Shown here: in pieces, positions 6,774-15,931 of the stretch
Layout of the letters: each line of letters opens with the position of its first letter
How positions within the stretch are numbered: the first letter of the stretch is position 1
IMG/VR virus record: IMGVR_UViG_3300012931_000044
Span: 1-38,188 of that record
Source: a virus
Reading direction: 5' to 3' (one strand)
DNA length: 38,188 nt
Position numbers and translations under genes: made by a program
Notes under the pieces: generated by a model
The model's input: only the letters and a program-made list of their open reading frames with translations
Database searches by the model: none
What the model was told of the DNA's origin: nothing

Positions 6774-7253
6774 TCACTTGTGAAATCGAATAAGTGTTGT
6801 TACAAGCTGCCCCATCGTGGGATGCTCGTATCCTTCCGCAATGTTGTTCAGCCGCCAGCCGATGCCGCCAGTTGCAAGGCCAAGGCGATATGATAGATGG
6901 AAGTATCCGTTTCCGGTGTATAGATAGTTATCTCCATTGCGCCACCAAACTCTGATTGGCGTATGCATGGTTACATCGGCTTTTAGTTTCTGATCGAATC
7001 CCTGAGAAGGATTTCTCCACAACCATGTAACAGCAAGCCAATAACGCGAATATGTTGTGTGCTGTTTCGGCCAGAATGCAGGGTCGCCAGTTGCCTTATT
7101 GTCAGACGTTTGTAGCCAACCACGCAGATACTTTAAGTTTCCGTAATCATTAAGAAATATGCAGGTAACAGGAACCACAAAATAGCTTAGTATCGTTGCG
7201 ATGATGCTTGCGATTGCGTAGATTGGGTAACGAAAAAGTTTCCAAGTGGTCAT
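6774..7253 (-). CDS. Hypothetical phage membrane protein
   Basis: 159 residues with one or two N-terminal membrane segments (YAIASIIATILSYFVVPVTCIF) and then a tryptophan-rich soluble domain (YWLAVTWLWRNPSQGF, RVWWRNGDNYLYTGNGYFHLSY). Similar proteins (I believe DUF7338) occur next to tail and lysis genes in siphophages; the role is unknown. Start overlaps the stop of the fibre gene upstream. Confidence 0.55.
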   Translation of the reverse strand: MTTWKLFRYPIYAIASIIATILSYFVVPVTCIFLNDYGNLKYLRGWLQTSDNKATGDPAFWPKQHTTYSRYWLAVTWLWRNPSQGFDQKLKADVTMHTPIRVWWRNGDNYLYTGNGYFHLSYRLGLATGGIGWRLNNIAEGYEHPTMGQLVTTLIRFHK

Positions 7254-8404
7254 AGCTGCGCTCCAGTCAGAAACGCTGCGGTGGTCAGCGAAACATCAGA
7301 CCCAGCCGTCCAGTTATTCGCGCTATTAAATAGAGACACATTCTGCACTGATGCGTAACGCAATCCTACAGTGCCAGCGCTTCCGCCGCTAACCGAGAAC
7401 GCGCCACCAAGCACCCCTGTTGGAGCTACCCTTGCTGTAACTGGCAGCGCAACCAATCCGCCTCCGTATAGAATATTCGTTCCATAAGCAATGCCCAACC
7501 CAATAGTCGCCGGTATCGAAGGTAAATACCTCTGCGCCCTTCTCAACTGAGTCTCGTAAGGCAAAACTTCGAATGCTGTTGCCGTAGTTGCACCTGTCGA
7601 AACAACTTCAAATTGTGCCTTTCCAATAATCCATGTACCGCTAGTCTGCGCACCAACAGAAAATTTAATCTCTATACCTGTTGTTGCAGCGGAGGGTACG
7701 GACACTGGAATATAGAAGCGAGTCAGTGTGCTTGAAACAGTAATGGTTCCAGTTGCTATTTGAGTCACTGTGGGAGAAGCTAGAGTACCAAAAGTATCTG
7801 CGGTGTTAGCGTAGTTGACTGTATATGTTACCGAGGTCAATAACGAATTAGACATATCCACGCTAATCATTGTGGATTGTCCGTTCATGTCGTAACACGC
7901 ATTTTGTTCTATGCGCTGGGCAAAACCTATCGCTGTAACAGATGCAGCTCCGGTAAATTGATAACGGAATTGATCCTGTCCTGAACCTGCGATTCTCTGG
8001 CCCGTTACATTTGCCCCGGTACAATAGGCATACCACTGATCTATGACGTAATTAAGTGCAGCCGCAGCGGTGATTGTTACGGATGCAGAACCGTTGATCT
8101 GGGAAACACTGTAATCTCCATTCCCGAATCTGTTCCTGAGTGGGGACTGCGGCATCTGATCGAGACGAACAGCTTGTGTTGCTGTGGTGGCTGGGGCTAC
8201 GTCAACCCCACCCCACGCAGTATTTGCGCTATTCCTTTGCTTGATTATCCCGTTTGCAGTGTCATACCACAGCATATAAGCGTACATCGTAGCTGGTTCT
8301 GTTGCTCCTGAATTATTCCCGACAAGCGCAAGTAGAGCCGAGTTAATATCAGCCCTTACCGTTGCACCGACTGCATTTGCAATATCCATATCGTGCTGTG
8401 ACAT
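7250..8404 (-). CDS. Tail fibre / receptor-binding protein 1
   Basis: 384 residues. Residues 1-70 are a conserved virion-attachment module (MSQHDMDIANAVGATVRAD ... NNSGATEPATMYAYMLWYDT). Residues about 115-300 form a beta-rich domain with DQWYAYCTGANVTGQRI, ending in FEVLPYETQLRRAQRYL, a signature of carbohydrate-binding jelly-roll domains in phage tail appendages. The last part is Gly/Ser/Ala-rich beta structure. It shares its N-terminal module with the gene at 8887-9654, from which a plus-strand gene separates it. Confidence 0.8.
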   Translation of the reverse strand: MSQHDMDIANAVGATVRADINSALLALVGNNSGATEPATMYAYMLWYDTANGIIKQRNSANTAWGGVDVAPATTATQAVRLDQMPQSPLRNRFGNGDYSVSQINGSASVTITAAAALNYVIDQWYAYCTGANVTGQRIAGSGQDQFRYQFTGAASVTAIGFAQRIEQNACYDMNGQSTMISVDMSNSLLTSVTYTVNYANTADTFGTLASPTVTQIATGTITVSSTLTRFYIPVSVPSAATTGIEIKFSVGAQTSGTWIIGKAQFEVVSTGATTATAFEVLPYETQLRRAQRYLPSIPATIGLGIAYGTNILYGGGLVALPVTARVAPTGVLGGAFSVSGGSAGTVGLRYASVQNVSLFNSANNWTAGSDVSLTTAAFLTGAQL

Positions 8405-8426
8405 TTACAACCTCATTTCTTGCTGT

Positions 8427-8455
8427 TTGTCAATACCCCTCATGGGGTGTAGTTT
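8427..8455 (+). promoter_or_regulatory. Putative promoter for plus-strand insertion gene
   Basis: TTGTCA (8427-8432) and TAGTTT (8450-8455) are 17 bp apart. The spacer contains an inverted repeat ACCCC-TCAT-GGGGT (8435-8448) that could be an operator. The -10 match is weak, but the opposite-strand gene at 8501 needs its own promoter. Confidence 0.35.
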
Positions 8456-8500
8456 AACTCATTTTCCTGAGCGATAATGAACCATCGAAAAGGAGCAATC

Positions 8501-8890
8501 ATGTTCAAATTCATTCTGCTGTTTCTTGTTTCTTTCAACTGCTTTGCATTCGATGAATGGTCTGACGACGACAAGGTACGCGAGTCAATATTCATCGGCA
8601 TCACCTCAATTGACTGGCTGCAAACCAGAAACATTGCCCGCCACAATTGCACTAATCCAGCTACTGGCCTACATGACTGCTATGAGAGCGGCCCCGCAGC
8701 AATGTTCATCGGAAATAATCCGAGTGTGGGGAAAGTCAATAACTATTTCATAGGTGCCATGCTTACTCATGCTGGAATTGTAACCGTCCTTCCTTCAAAA
8801 TACCGTGCTGTGTTTCAGTTTACCTCTATTGCATATGAGGCAAGTTTTGTCGCCGGCAATTACAAGATCGGCATCAGCGCTAAATTCTAA
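8501..8890 (+). CDS. Secreted/periplasmic moron-like protein
   Basis: 129 residues from ATG 8501, after AAAGGAGC. The N-terminus is a clear signal peptide (hydrophobic core ILLFLVSFNCFA, likely cleaved after residue 16). The mature part has WSDDDKVRESIFIGITSIDWLQTR, NNPSVGKVNNYFIGAMLTHAG and a final KIGISAKF. I recall similar proteins in other proteobacterial phages as hypothetical. It is a single gene on the strand opposite to the late operon between two fibre genes and overlaps the next one tail to tail by 4 bp, the placement of a moron. It may alter the host envelope. Confidence 0.7.
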   Translation: MFKFILLFLVSFNCFAFDEWSDDDKVRESIFIGITSIDWLQTRNIARHNCTNPATGLHDCYESGPAAMFIGNNPSVGKVNNYFIGAMLTHAGIVTVLPSKYRAVFQFTSIAYEASFVAGNYKIGISAKF

Positions 8891-9654
8891 TCCAATGTCC
8901 ATGTGATGGTGCCATCATAAAGAGCCTTAGTTCCTGATGCTGTCCATGCCTGCCCCGCCCTTGCTGGTAACAGAGTAATAACATTGGCGGATATATATGC
9001 ATCACAAGCAACGTATGTACTAGTGTTATCTACTCCAGAAAGCAATCCTACACGTTTAGGGTTAGCTGGGTTAATTGCAGCAGGCAATCCGGTTAATGTA
9101 AAGGATGTAGCGTTTGAAGTTCCCTGTATCGTATTGATTGGAATGTTAAGCGTTACTACATTATTGTTTAAGTGCCATGTTGCTGTCGCAGTTGGGTTTG
9201 CAGTAAATCCAGTTCCGGTTATGGTAAATGTACCTGATGTTCCGCCATTGGTTGCGGTCGTCGCGGTCGCTGCATTACCAGTGCACGATCCAGAACTACC
9301 AGCAATATTACCTGTTGCTCCGGTTACACTGGATACTGTTGCTGCATTCCCGCCAATACTCAATCCTGCCGCTGTGCCTGTGCAGTTAGTCAGCACTCCG
9401 CTTGCAGGAGTACCCAACCCCTGCCCAAGCAGCGCACCAGTAGAAAGCGTGTACCTATTCAGCCATCCAGTATTTGCGGCGTTACGCTGTTTCAGGATGT
9501 CATTGGTAGTGTCTGCCCACCATTGGTGAGCATACATCACAGCAGGCTCTGTAGCTCCGGAAGAGTTGGAAAGTATTGCCGGGGTGAATAGATTTAAATC
9601 GGCAAGGAATGCCGATCCTGATGCGTCAGCAATAATCCCGTCGTGCTGACTCAT
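8887..9654 (-). CDS. Tail fibre protein 2 (paralogous N-terminus)
   Basis: 255 residues. The first 70 residues match the other fibre in pattern (MSQHDGIIADASGSAFLAD ... NSSGATEPAVMYAHQWWADT ... LKQRNAANTGW). The centre is a Gly/Ala/Thr-rich repetitive region (LGTPASGVLTNCTGTAAG, SSGSCTGNAATATTATNGG) typical of fibre shafts, and the C-terminus is beta-rich. Probably a second fibre or an alternative receptor-binding protein. Its stop overlaps the plus-strand gene end. Confidence 0.75.
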   Translation of the reverse strand: MSQHDGIIADASGSAFLADLNLFTPAILSNSSGATEPAVMYAHQWWADTTNDILKQRNAANTGWLNRYTLSTGALLGQGLGTPASGVLTNCTGTAAGLSIGGNAATVSSVTGATGNIAGSSGSCTGNAATATTATNGGTSGTFTITGTGFTANPTATATWHLNNNVVTLNIPINTIQGTSNATSFTLTGLPAAINPANPKRVGLLSGVDNTSTYVACDAYISANVITLLPARAGQAWTASGTKALYDGTITWTLD

Positions 9655-9947
9655 TTTTTACCGCCTATAGTGGTTTTGTAATATTTCGCCCACTTGTCGC
9701 ACTCTTCTGGGACAATATCCATAACCTCGATCATTGCGTACAAAGCATCTTCAAAACTTGGAGTATCTGGAGATGCGGTACGTTTTGATTTTGGCAAAGG
9801 GTCAAATCTGCTGTGTTCGATGTTCCAGACGTAAGCGCCTGGTGCAAGACTGCAATCTTCAGGAACTTCAACATCACCGTCAGCTAGTTCTTCAACCGGC
9901 TCAACGCCGCGATAAATTCCCTTTGCATCAATTTTAGCTCTGAACAT
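9651..9947 (-). CDS. Fibre-associated hypothetical protein
   Basis: 98 residues, ending in IGGKK and overlapping the fibre start by 4 bp. Contains DCSLAPGAYVWNIEHSRFDPLPK and an acidic C-terminal helix (MIEVMDIVPEECDKW). Such small genes between tip and fibre genes are often connectors or fibre chaperones, but I cannot assign a role. Confidence 0.6.
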   Translation of the reverse strand: MFRAKIDAKGIYRGVEPVEELADGDVEVPEDCSLAPGAYVWNIEHSRFDPLPKSKRTASPDTPSFEDALYAMIEVMDIVPEECDKWAKYYKTTIGGKK

Positions 9948-9956
9948 TTCGGCTCC

Positions 9957-12749
9957 TTATGCTGGTATTTTTACAGCTACACTCAATTCATTAATCTGGA
10001 TATTATGTGTATTGATTTGACTAGTTAATTCTGCCTTAAATTGGGCATATCTGCAATTGAAATCCGCTACCATAAATGGCGTCCAAGGGCCATAGGTTAT
10101 GTCGTCATTCGACACTCTTGCCGATACCGTAATATCACAATCATTTATTACCCCACCCGACACACTAGGCCATTCAGATACAATCCCGCGTTGGGATATG
10201 GTATCGCCTGTGTCGTAGCTAAATGATGTTATGTGAGCATGGAAGCGCCTCGCCGCTGCCGTGGTTAGGTCAATGGTCGAATCAAATAGGTAGGTGCCTG
10301 AAGAAGCAACGCCGCCGATTGTGTCTACGTAACCTAGATCGTCGACTAAACCGAGATCGTCCCATAGTGTTGAACCTGTGAGTTTGAGCGTTCCTGAGTC
10401 CACATATACCTGTGTTTTAGACCCTGCAAAAGCTGTATGCTGGGTTGATGTTGCTACAGTAGACCAGCCTGTCACCAGTGCCTCAGTCGCTACAAATGCA
10501 GTCACTGTGGTGCTGTAGTGACCTGTTGAGTCGATGAATTTTGCGTAGTATGTTCCAGTAGCCAAAGGAAGAGTACCATTTACAGAGTCACCATTAAACT
10601 CTTCCAGAATGTACGATTGTTCCCAAGTTGCGCCAGAAGTGAGCGGGCAGAATCTGATTACAATCTTTCCGCCGATCTTAACGTCAAGGCTTGTCGTTTT
10701 TGTCCAAGTTCCATAAGCCACACCACCCATCGGAGCGATTGAGAATCCTGATACGTTTTCAGGCGCGGCGGTCAATCCGTAAATTGTGAATGTGTAATAT
10801 GATGTATATGGGCCTGTGATGTTGAATATGTTTGTCGCGCGAACTCGGCAGTCATATTGACCGGGAGCAAGGTCTAGGAAGTCAAAAGATGTCGCTGTGA
10901 TATTCGGGAACTCTACCCACACTCCGCTAGTAAATAGTTTATATTCCGCTTCGTAATGAATTATCGAAGAGTCATTGGGAGCAGTCCATGAGAATGTTGC
11001 CTTCGATCTAACTCCGACACTTCCTGTAGTTTGGTAAAGTGTCTCAAGTACAGATAAGTTTCCGCATACTCCAACACTGAACGGATTAGGCAAGTTAGTG
11101 TTAGGTGTAGAATCAACCGTTACCGCATCAGCCAAGTCCCATATTGTTGATACATCCTCTTTCAATACCAAATCTACGGCTTTGTCCGCAGCGAACGACT
11201 TATCCATTACGCGGAATACTTTACTTGTCATTCCAAGTAAAGCGGATGTGAAAGTTACCCTATCACCTACCTGTAAATCCCATGTCTTGTATGAGAATGA
11301 TGCTTTAAGTGTGAAACCGTTTCGCTGATCTTCCGTGTAAATCCTGCAAAGGTCGTGCACTCTTTGTTTGTCATCGGTGAACATGAAGTCAATGTTTGAC
11401 CACAATTCAGAGCCGTCAGAACCAACATATCCGGTCGGCGGGGATAGCGTACCGTTTTGATATGGCTGGAAGTCGGTTACAACATACGAATTTGCAGAAG
11501 ATATGAATTGTCCCTTCACGCCATTAAAGAGGTCGGCTTCTGGCGTACCGGGAGCATATGACATATCACCAACAATGTCGGACTGATCTAACGCCATCAC
11601 TGGAGCTATATATTTACCTGCCGTTACTCCCCACGTGGTCGATACGATAGACCCTGCCATAGACTGAGCCATAGCTTCTAACACCTGCCCCTGATTCTGA
11701 TCTGCTGTTACTGTTCCATTCGCAAGATACCGCGTGCCATGCGCGTTAGTTTCGTCGCATACATTAGCAGCAGCTATAAAATCAGCCAAAGGTAAATCAG
11801 TCCAAGGAACATTGCACATTTCTGACGTGAGATAATCAGCAATCATCAGCGCATTATTTTGCGACCATGCCGGAGTATCAGAGGGGTAAGCACCATCACG
11901 AACGTCATGCAGTTTTTTACCACGTAGCAGAACCTCAACCGAAGGAACTCCTCCTTGGAATTCTCTATGGTTCAAATCCAGCATTACAACGGTGTAGCAG
12001 AAACCATTAAGAGTGCAAGTGCTAGTCCACTTGTCTGTCAGAGTTGATGTGTCTGAAATTAACTGAGCATCAGCAGCCTCACCTGAAGTTCCTAGATGTT
12101 TTTTTACTCTAACGCGAGATGTTGGAGGGTTGTCATGTTCATAATGGCAGTGATAATCATAACCCACATGGTTTGTTATTGTTACATTTAGTCCGACTAT
12201 CGTAAAAGGTACACTCCAATAAGTAGGATAACCACCCTCACCTAAAACTCCATCCGTATATGAAATCCTTAACGTTCCTGCCGTATATGTACTGTTTAGT
12301 GTAAATGTAGACCCTGTGTGAATCTCATCAACAACAGTAACGGGAATGGTAATTCCATAATCCGGGCTATTTATCGCGTACCCGTCAGCGTCAAGAGTCC
12401 CCAACGCTTTGCCATTGATATAAATCTCTTCAAATGCATCACACTCATGCGCAGCGTGTACGCATACCAAGTGTTTATACTCATCCCGTGTTCCACTGGT
12501 GAACATTGCAACAATTGCAGAGCCAACACGTGCGCGACCATACACATATACATGCGGGGCTTCTGATGCTATGCGTGTCGCTGCACGGTCTTTAAGGCTT
12601 GCGTTATATGCATCCCTAGCTGCTCTTTGCTGTTCTGCTAATTGCTTTCTTGCTTGATTGTTACCCCATACCGAATAAGCAACAACCAATATCTCAACGA
12701 GATAGTAGTATTCAATCGCATAGGCTACCCAATAGACTACCCAAGGCAT
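9957..12749 (-). CDS. Central tail tip / host specificity protein (gpJ-like)
   Basis: 930 residues, the largest gene. The N-terminus has a hydrophobic stretch followed by a charged helix (NNQARKQLAEQQRAARDAYNA), then the beta-rich tip domains; a fibronectin type III-like domain lies around residues 570-660 (ATFSWTAPNDSSIIHYEAEYK ... LAPGQYDCRVRATN). The C-terminal part has YVDSGTLKLTGSTLWDDLGL and a beta domain similar to adhesion modules. Position directly after gpL/gpK-like genes supports assignment as the baseplate hub/tip fibre that contacts the receptor. Start ATG overlaps the preceding stop by one base. Confidence 0.85.
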   Translation of the reverse strand: MPWVVYWVAYAIEYYYLVEILVVAYSVWGNNQARKQLAEQQRAARDAYNASLKDRAATRIASEAPHVYVYGRARVGSAIVAMFTSGTRDEYKHLVCVHAAHECDAFEEIYINGKALGTLDADGYAINSPDYGITIPVTVVDEIHTGSTFTLNSTYTAGTLRISYTDGVLGEGGYPTYWSVPFTIVGLNVTITNHVGYDYHCHYEHDNPPTSRVRVKKHLGTSGEAADAQLISDTSTLTDKWTSTCTLNGFCYTVVMLDLNHREFQGGVPSVEVLLRGKKLHDVRDGAYPSDTPAWSQNNALMIADYLTSEMCNVPWTDLPLADFIAAANVCDETNAHGTRYLANGTVTADQNQGQVLEAMAQSMAGSIVSTTWGVTAGKYIAPVMALDQSDIVGDMSYAPGTPEADLFNGVKGQFISSANSYVVTDFQPYQNGTLSPPTGYVGSDGSELWSNIDFMFTDDKQRVHDLCRIYTEDQRNGFTLKASFSYKTWDLQVGDRVTFTSALLGMTSKVFRVMDKSFAADKAVDLVLKEDVSTIWDLADAVTVDSTPNTNLPNPFSVGVCGNLSVLETLYQTTGSVGVRSKATFSWTAPNDSSIIHYEAEYKLFTSGVWVEFPNITATSFDFLDLAPGQYDCRVRATNIFNITGPYTSYYTFTIYGLTAAPENVSGFSIAPMGGVAYGTWTKTTSLDVKIGGKIVIRFCPLTSGATWEQSYILEEFNGDSVNGTLPLATGTYYAKFIDSTGHYSTTVTAFVATEALVTGWSTVATSTQHTAFAGSKTQVYVDSGTLKLTGSTLWDDLGLVDDLGYVDTIGGVASSGTYLFDSTIDLTTAAARRFHAHITSFSYDTGDTISQRGIVSEWPSVSGGVINDCDITVSARVSNDDITYGPWTPFMVADFNCRYAQFKAELTSQINTHNIQINELSVAVKIPA

Positions 12750-13135
12750 TATTTAACTCTCCATGCAAGTTTTGCCAATGATCTATTACGCGGAGAAATT
12801 CCATTCTTTCCAACAGAAACAACATACCTTCCTGAAAATATCGACGCCACCCCATCCAAAATAGTCAAGTCTCCATCCTTCGCAAAATTCACATCAATGC
12901 GCTCGAAGTTTTTATCGAATACTTTTTCTAGTCCGCCTTCTTTTTTCACTCTGCGCATTGCTTGTGTTTCATTCTTCCAAAGTGGTGAAGGCAGGTATTT
13001 TATTCCGGTTACATTCTCAACCCATCCAATCGTAAACGTCATGCAGTCGTGTACACCCCACTCGAACTGAGTGGTTAGATTCTTTCCAATGTATTCAGGA
13101 AGTGTCATTGTCTTTGGAATTTTACGCTTATCCAT
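12749..13135 (-). CDS. Tail tip assembly protein, DUF6950/NlpC-like (gpK-like)
   Basis: 128 residues. FEWGVHDCMTFTIGWV around Cys31 resembles the catalytic cysteine region of NlpC/P60-like domains found in lambda gpK-type proteins and DUF6950. The C-terminus has GDLTILDGVASIFSGRYVVSVG. Overlaps the upstream gpL-like gene by 31 bp. It may act as a tail-associated peptidoglycan hydrolase during DNA entry or only in assembly. Confidence 0.65.
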   Translation of the reverse strand: MDKRKIPKTMTLPEYIGKNLTTQFEWGVHDCMTFTIGWVENVTGIKYLPSPLWKNETQAMRRVKKEGGLEKVFDKNFERIDVNFAKDGDLTILDGVASIFSGRYVVSVGKNGISPRNRSLAKLAWRVK

Positions 13136-13695
13136 ACACCAGGGTCTGCGATTAGCTTAGTTAGGAAGTCGAATCCGGTATCAGTAGGATGTCTTTGCTT
13201 TTGTTGTGCAGCGTTAATTCTAAGATTAACCCTGCGCTTCAATCCATACGCAGAAGTCTCGCATTTGAGCGATATGGTTCCTGTTGCTTCTCCTTGTTTT
13301 CCAGAAATTGAAGATACCATTGTATCCATCGTTCCACGCCAGCAAACTACCGGAGTCCCTACCATGCGGAATTGTTCGTCAAGCGGGCAGAAATATAACT
13401 TCGCATCACGCCCACGATATTCTTCTACAGAGCCAACTCCAACAGCCAACAATTCACTGGCCGACATATTGAGTTGAAAAGTTAAAGACTGCGACGATGT
13501 TCCTTGTTTCTGGTCTATCGGAGTTACGTTACCTATTGCACCTAAACCAATCCATTCATGGCCGCCCCATGTCATATTCTGCATTAGCGAAGAAAGGTAA
13601 ACAGTAGTAGACAAGAAATGAAACTCGACAAAGTACACGAACCGAGTGACTGGCTTCTCCAATTCTGATTGCTGAGGTGCGCTTAACGTGGTCAT
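13105..13695 (-). CDS. Minor tail protein, DUF2163-like (gpL-like)
   Basis: 196 residues: an N-terminal beta domain with RFVYFVEFHFLSTTVYLSS and WGGHEWIGLGAIGNVTPIDQ, then YRGRDAKLYFCPLDEQFRMVG and CWRGTMDTM, and an NLRINAAQQKQRHPTDTGFDF end characteristic of siphophage distal tail proteins of this family. Position between the gpM-like and gpK-like genes supports it. Confidence 0.75.
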   Translation of the reverse strand: MTTLSAPQQSELEKPVTRFVYFVEFHFLSTTVYLSSLMQNMTWGGHEWIGLGAIGNVTPIDQKQGTSSQSLTFQLNMSASELLAVGVGSVEEYRGRDAKLYFCPLDEQFRMVGTPVVCWRGTMDTMVSSISGKQGEATGTISLKCETSAYGLKRRVNLRINAAQQKQRHPTDTGFDFLTKLIADPGVWISVKFQRQ

Positions 13696-14297
13696 GTTCG
13701 AGTGTCCTCGATCAATTCAAGCGTAAAATTGTTTGCATATGTTGTGTCATAATCCCATCCAGCAGCAGACTGTTTTCTGCGAAACAAAGCTACAGGCTTG
13801 TCCCAAACAACCGAAGCGCCGATTAAATGCGCATCACGTAGCGGAGGCTCCACCGTAACCGATATAACTCCTGAACCGTCAGCAGTCCCGCCAATAACCA
13901 CCATAACAAGCTGATTGCCTATCTGTAGCATGTCGCCAGTCACAAGCGTTGCGCCAGCCTGTGTTGCGTCCACAATCGTCACCACTACATCACCCTGCGC
14001 TGTGGCAGCATTAAGTACCATAGTTCCGCGCATCGTACCTCTAGGTGCTGGCCTGCCGATGTCCCAAACTTGCAGTTGATTAGTCTGCCCACGCAACAGC
14101 ATAAGCAGTGCCTTCCACTCTCCCGATGTATCCTCTGATATTCTGCTTGATACCAAAGTAGCCGCCCAAAGCGGACTGGATACCTCAGTACCTTGACTAC
14201 CAAACGCGGAATTGAACGTGAAGTCCAAGCGTACCTGCTCAAGTCGCATTGACTTAATCTGTCCAGCTAATGTCGATGAAAGTGCTATGACTGTCAT
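13692..14297 (-). CDS. Minor tail protein (distal tail, gpM-like position)
   Basis: 201 residues. Mostly beta, with MRLEQVRLDFTFNSAFGSQ, LLRGQTNQLQVWDIGRPAPRG and PLRDAHLIGASVVWDKPVALFR, a pattern I associate with siphophage tail tip proteins downstream of the tape measure. 4-bp overlaps with both neighbours. Confidence 0.65.
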   Translation of the reverse strand: MTVIALSSTLAGQIKSMRLEQVRLDFTFNSAFGSQGTEVSSPLWAATLVSSRISEDTSGEWKALLMLLRGQTNQLQVWDIGRPAPRGTMRGTMVLNAATAQGDVVVTIVDATQAGATLVTGDMLQIGNQLVMVVIGGTADGSGVISVTVEPPLRDAHLIGASVVWDKPVALFRRKQSAAGWDYDTTYANNFTLELIEDTRT

Positions 14298-15931
14298 GCT
14301 GTTATCGCTCCCATCCTGCGCAGTCTATCTTCCTGCTGTGCTTGCTTGTTGTCGATCATCTTTGATACTTCCTGAATAGTCTGCTGACGGTCTGCTCTGG
14401 CATCTACGTTAATCACATAGTTGTTATTCATCGTTACACCGCTACCGCCTAGAGCATTATTAGGGGTGATATTTCCGCTTGTTCCAGGCGTAAACAGTTC
14501 CGGCCCTTTCTCACCAACAAGATAAGTAGTACCGCTATTAACTGTGCCACCTGTTGCCTTACCACCACCAAATGCCATTAGTGCAGTTCCAATCCATCCG
14601 TTGCTAGATGATCCCGAACCAGAAGTACCAAATATTGCTTCCGACAATCTAGCCGCCGTTGCATTTGCCAACATACGCAAAAGCATATCGCTGAACATCT
14701 TTTCAATGTCGTTATACTTTCCTGTCATACCATCAAAAAAAACATCGGACATTGTTCTTTGAGTGTTATCTGCAAATGTTTTCCAGTGTTCTTGTGATGC
14801 CTTTGCAGACTTCTTTGCTGCTTCATCCATCAACTTTTGTTTTTCAATGTAATCTTGCGCTGTAATTTCAGCGCTTGCCCGCATTGATAGATTACCAGCC
14901 TGCCTTGCAAACTCAGCCTGAGTTAACGCTATTGTTCCGTTTTCTTGCTCAGTTAAAAGCTCAACAAGTTTTTTCTGACTTGCTGTAAGTTTTACATTAC
15001 TGCTTATTTCAATATCAACAATTCGAGCATACGATACAGCATCTTCATATTCTTTTGCGTGAGCTTGTTGTAATTTATTAAGCTCAGTTATTCTTTTAAG
15101 ATTTTCTACGCCTTGTTTTTCGTCGAGTTTATTTTGTATATCCTGACGCTGTTTTAACAAATCTGCTAAATTTCTTTCAAGAGCGTTGATCTGGCTTTTA
15201 CGGTTTATTACCTCATCACCAATAGCAGCAGAGTCCTTTGCACTTGTGTTTCCTGTTACTCCTCTGTTTCTGTTTTGCGCTGCCTGTAGTTGTCCGGTAG
15301 CCCCTGCTATTTGGTTTTGAACAGCGATAATATCTTCATCAATTGTTCGCTTTACACTAGCCCATGCTGTTTTAGAATCCTTCTCCGCTTCTTTTGCAGC
15401 ATCGTGTACACGCTTTGATGATTCGGCAGCAGCATCACCCCAATGATACCAAGCATACGCACCAGCAGCAGCAGCAGCAGTTACACCTGCTATTGCTAAA
15501 CCAATCGGAGAAATTAAAGCCGGTAGAATGTTTGAGTGTGTTGCAAGTGTTCCAAGTGTTCTAGGTATTCTGCTGAATTCTCCTGTAACCGCTTCCTTTC
15601 CAAGTAACATCATTTCGCGCTGTGCGAATTGAGTGTTTAGGCCAAGCTTGGTCATTAACCCTGCGGCGTTTTCAGTGGTAGCAGATGCCTTTACGATCTG
15701 CCCTCCGACTTCTTTATACCCGTTTGCAAGCGCCCACGCTTTATCAGCCGCAGCATCCTCTGCCGCAGTCATTACGTTAAGGCTTGCCCATGCGTTTACA
15801 TTGGCAGATTTGAAAGTGTTGGTTGCTTGTTCTGTTTTTCCTGAGGCGGCAGTTAGATTATCAAGGCTCTTTGTGGCCTTGTCTGCCGAGGTGGAGTCAA
15901 CCGCGATTGTTAGAGAGGCTATATCTGTCAT
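14294..15931 (-). CDS. Tail length tape measure protein
   Basis: 545 residues. N-terminal SLTIAVDSTSADKATKSLDNL is the common start of short lambda-type tape measures; a membrane-like segment (LISPIGLAIAGVTAAAAAGAYAWY) lies around residues 140-165; coiled coil follows at about 190-310; the C-terminus has FFDGMTGKYNDIEKMFSDML, then Gly-rich TSGSGSSSNGWIGTALM and VGEKGPELFTPGTSG, a conserved C-terminal motif. Length suggests a tail of very roughly 80 nm, using the usual 0.15 nm per residue. Its ATG overlaps the stop of the frameshifted chaperone. Confidence 0.9.
   Translation of the reverse strand: MTDIASLTIAVDSTSADKATKSLDNLTAASGKTEQATNTFKSANVNAWASLNVMTAAEDAAADKAWALANGYKEVGGQIVKASATTENAAGLMTKLGLNTQFAQREMMLLGKEAVTGEFSRIPRTLGTLATHSNILPALISPIGLAIAGVTAAAAAGAYAWYHWGDAAAESSKRVHDAAKEAEKDSKTAWASVKRTIDEDIIAVQNQIAGATGQLQAAQNRNRGVTGNTSAKDSAAIGDEVINRKSQINALERNLADLLKQRQDIQNKLDEKQGVENLKRITELNKLQQAHAKEYEDAVSYARIVDIEISSNVKLTASQKKLVELLTEQENGTIALTQAEFARQAGNLSMRASAEITAQDYIEKQKLMDEAAKKSAKASQEHWKTFADNTQRTMSDVFFDGMTGKYNDIEKMFSDMLLRMLANATAARLSEAIFGTSGSGSSSNGWIGTALMAFGGGKATGGTVNSGTTYLVGEKGPELFTPGTSGNITPNNALGGSGVTMNNNYVINVDARADRQQTIQEVSKMIDNKQAQQEDRLRRMGAITA

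Noticed and set aside
8984-9529. Plus-strand 181-codon Val/Pro/Ala-rich frame antisense to fibre 2
   Set aside because: Shadow of the Gly/Ala/Thr-rich fibre repeat; no ribosome site.
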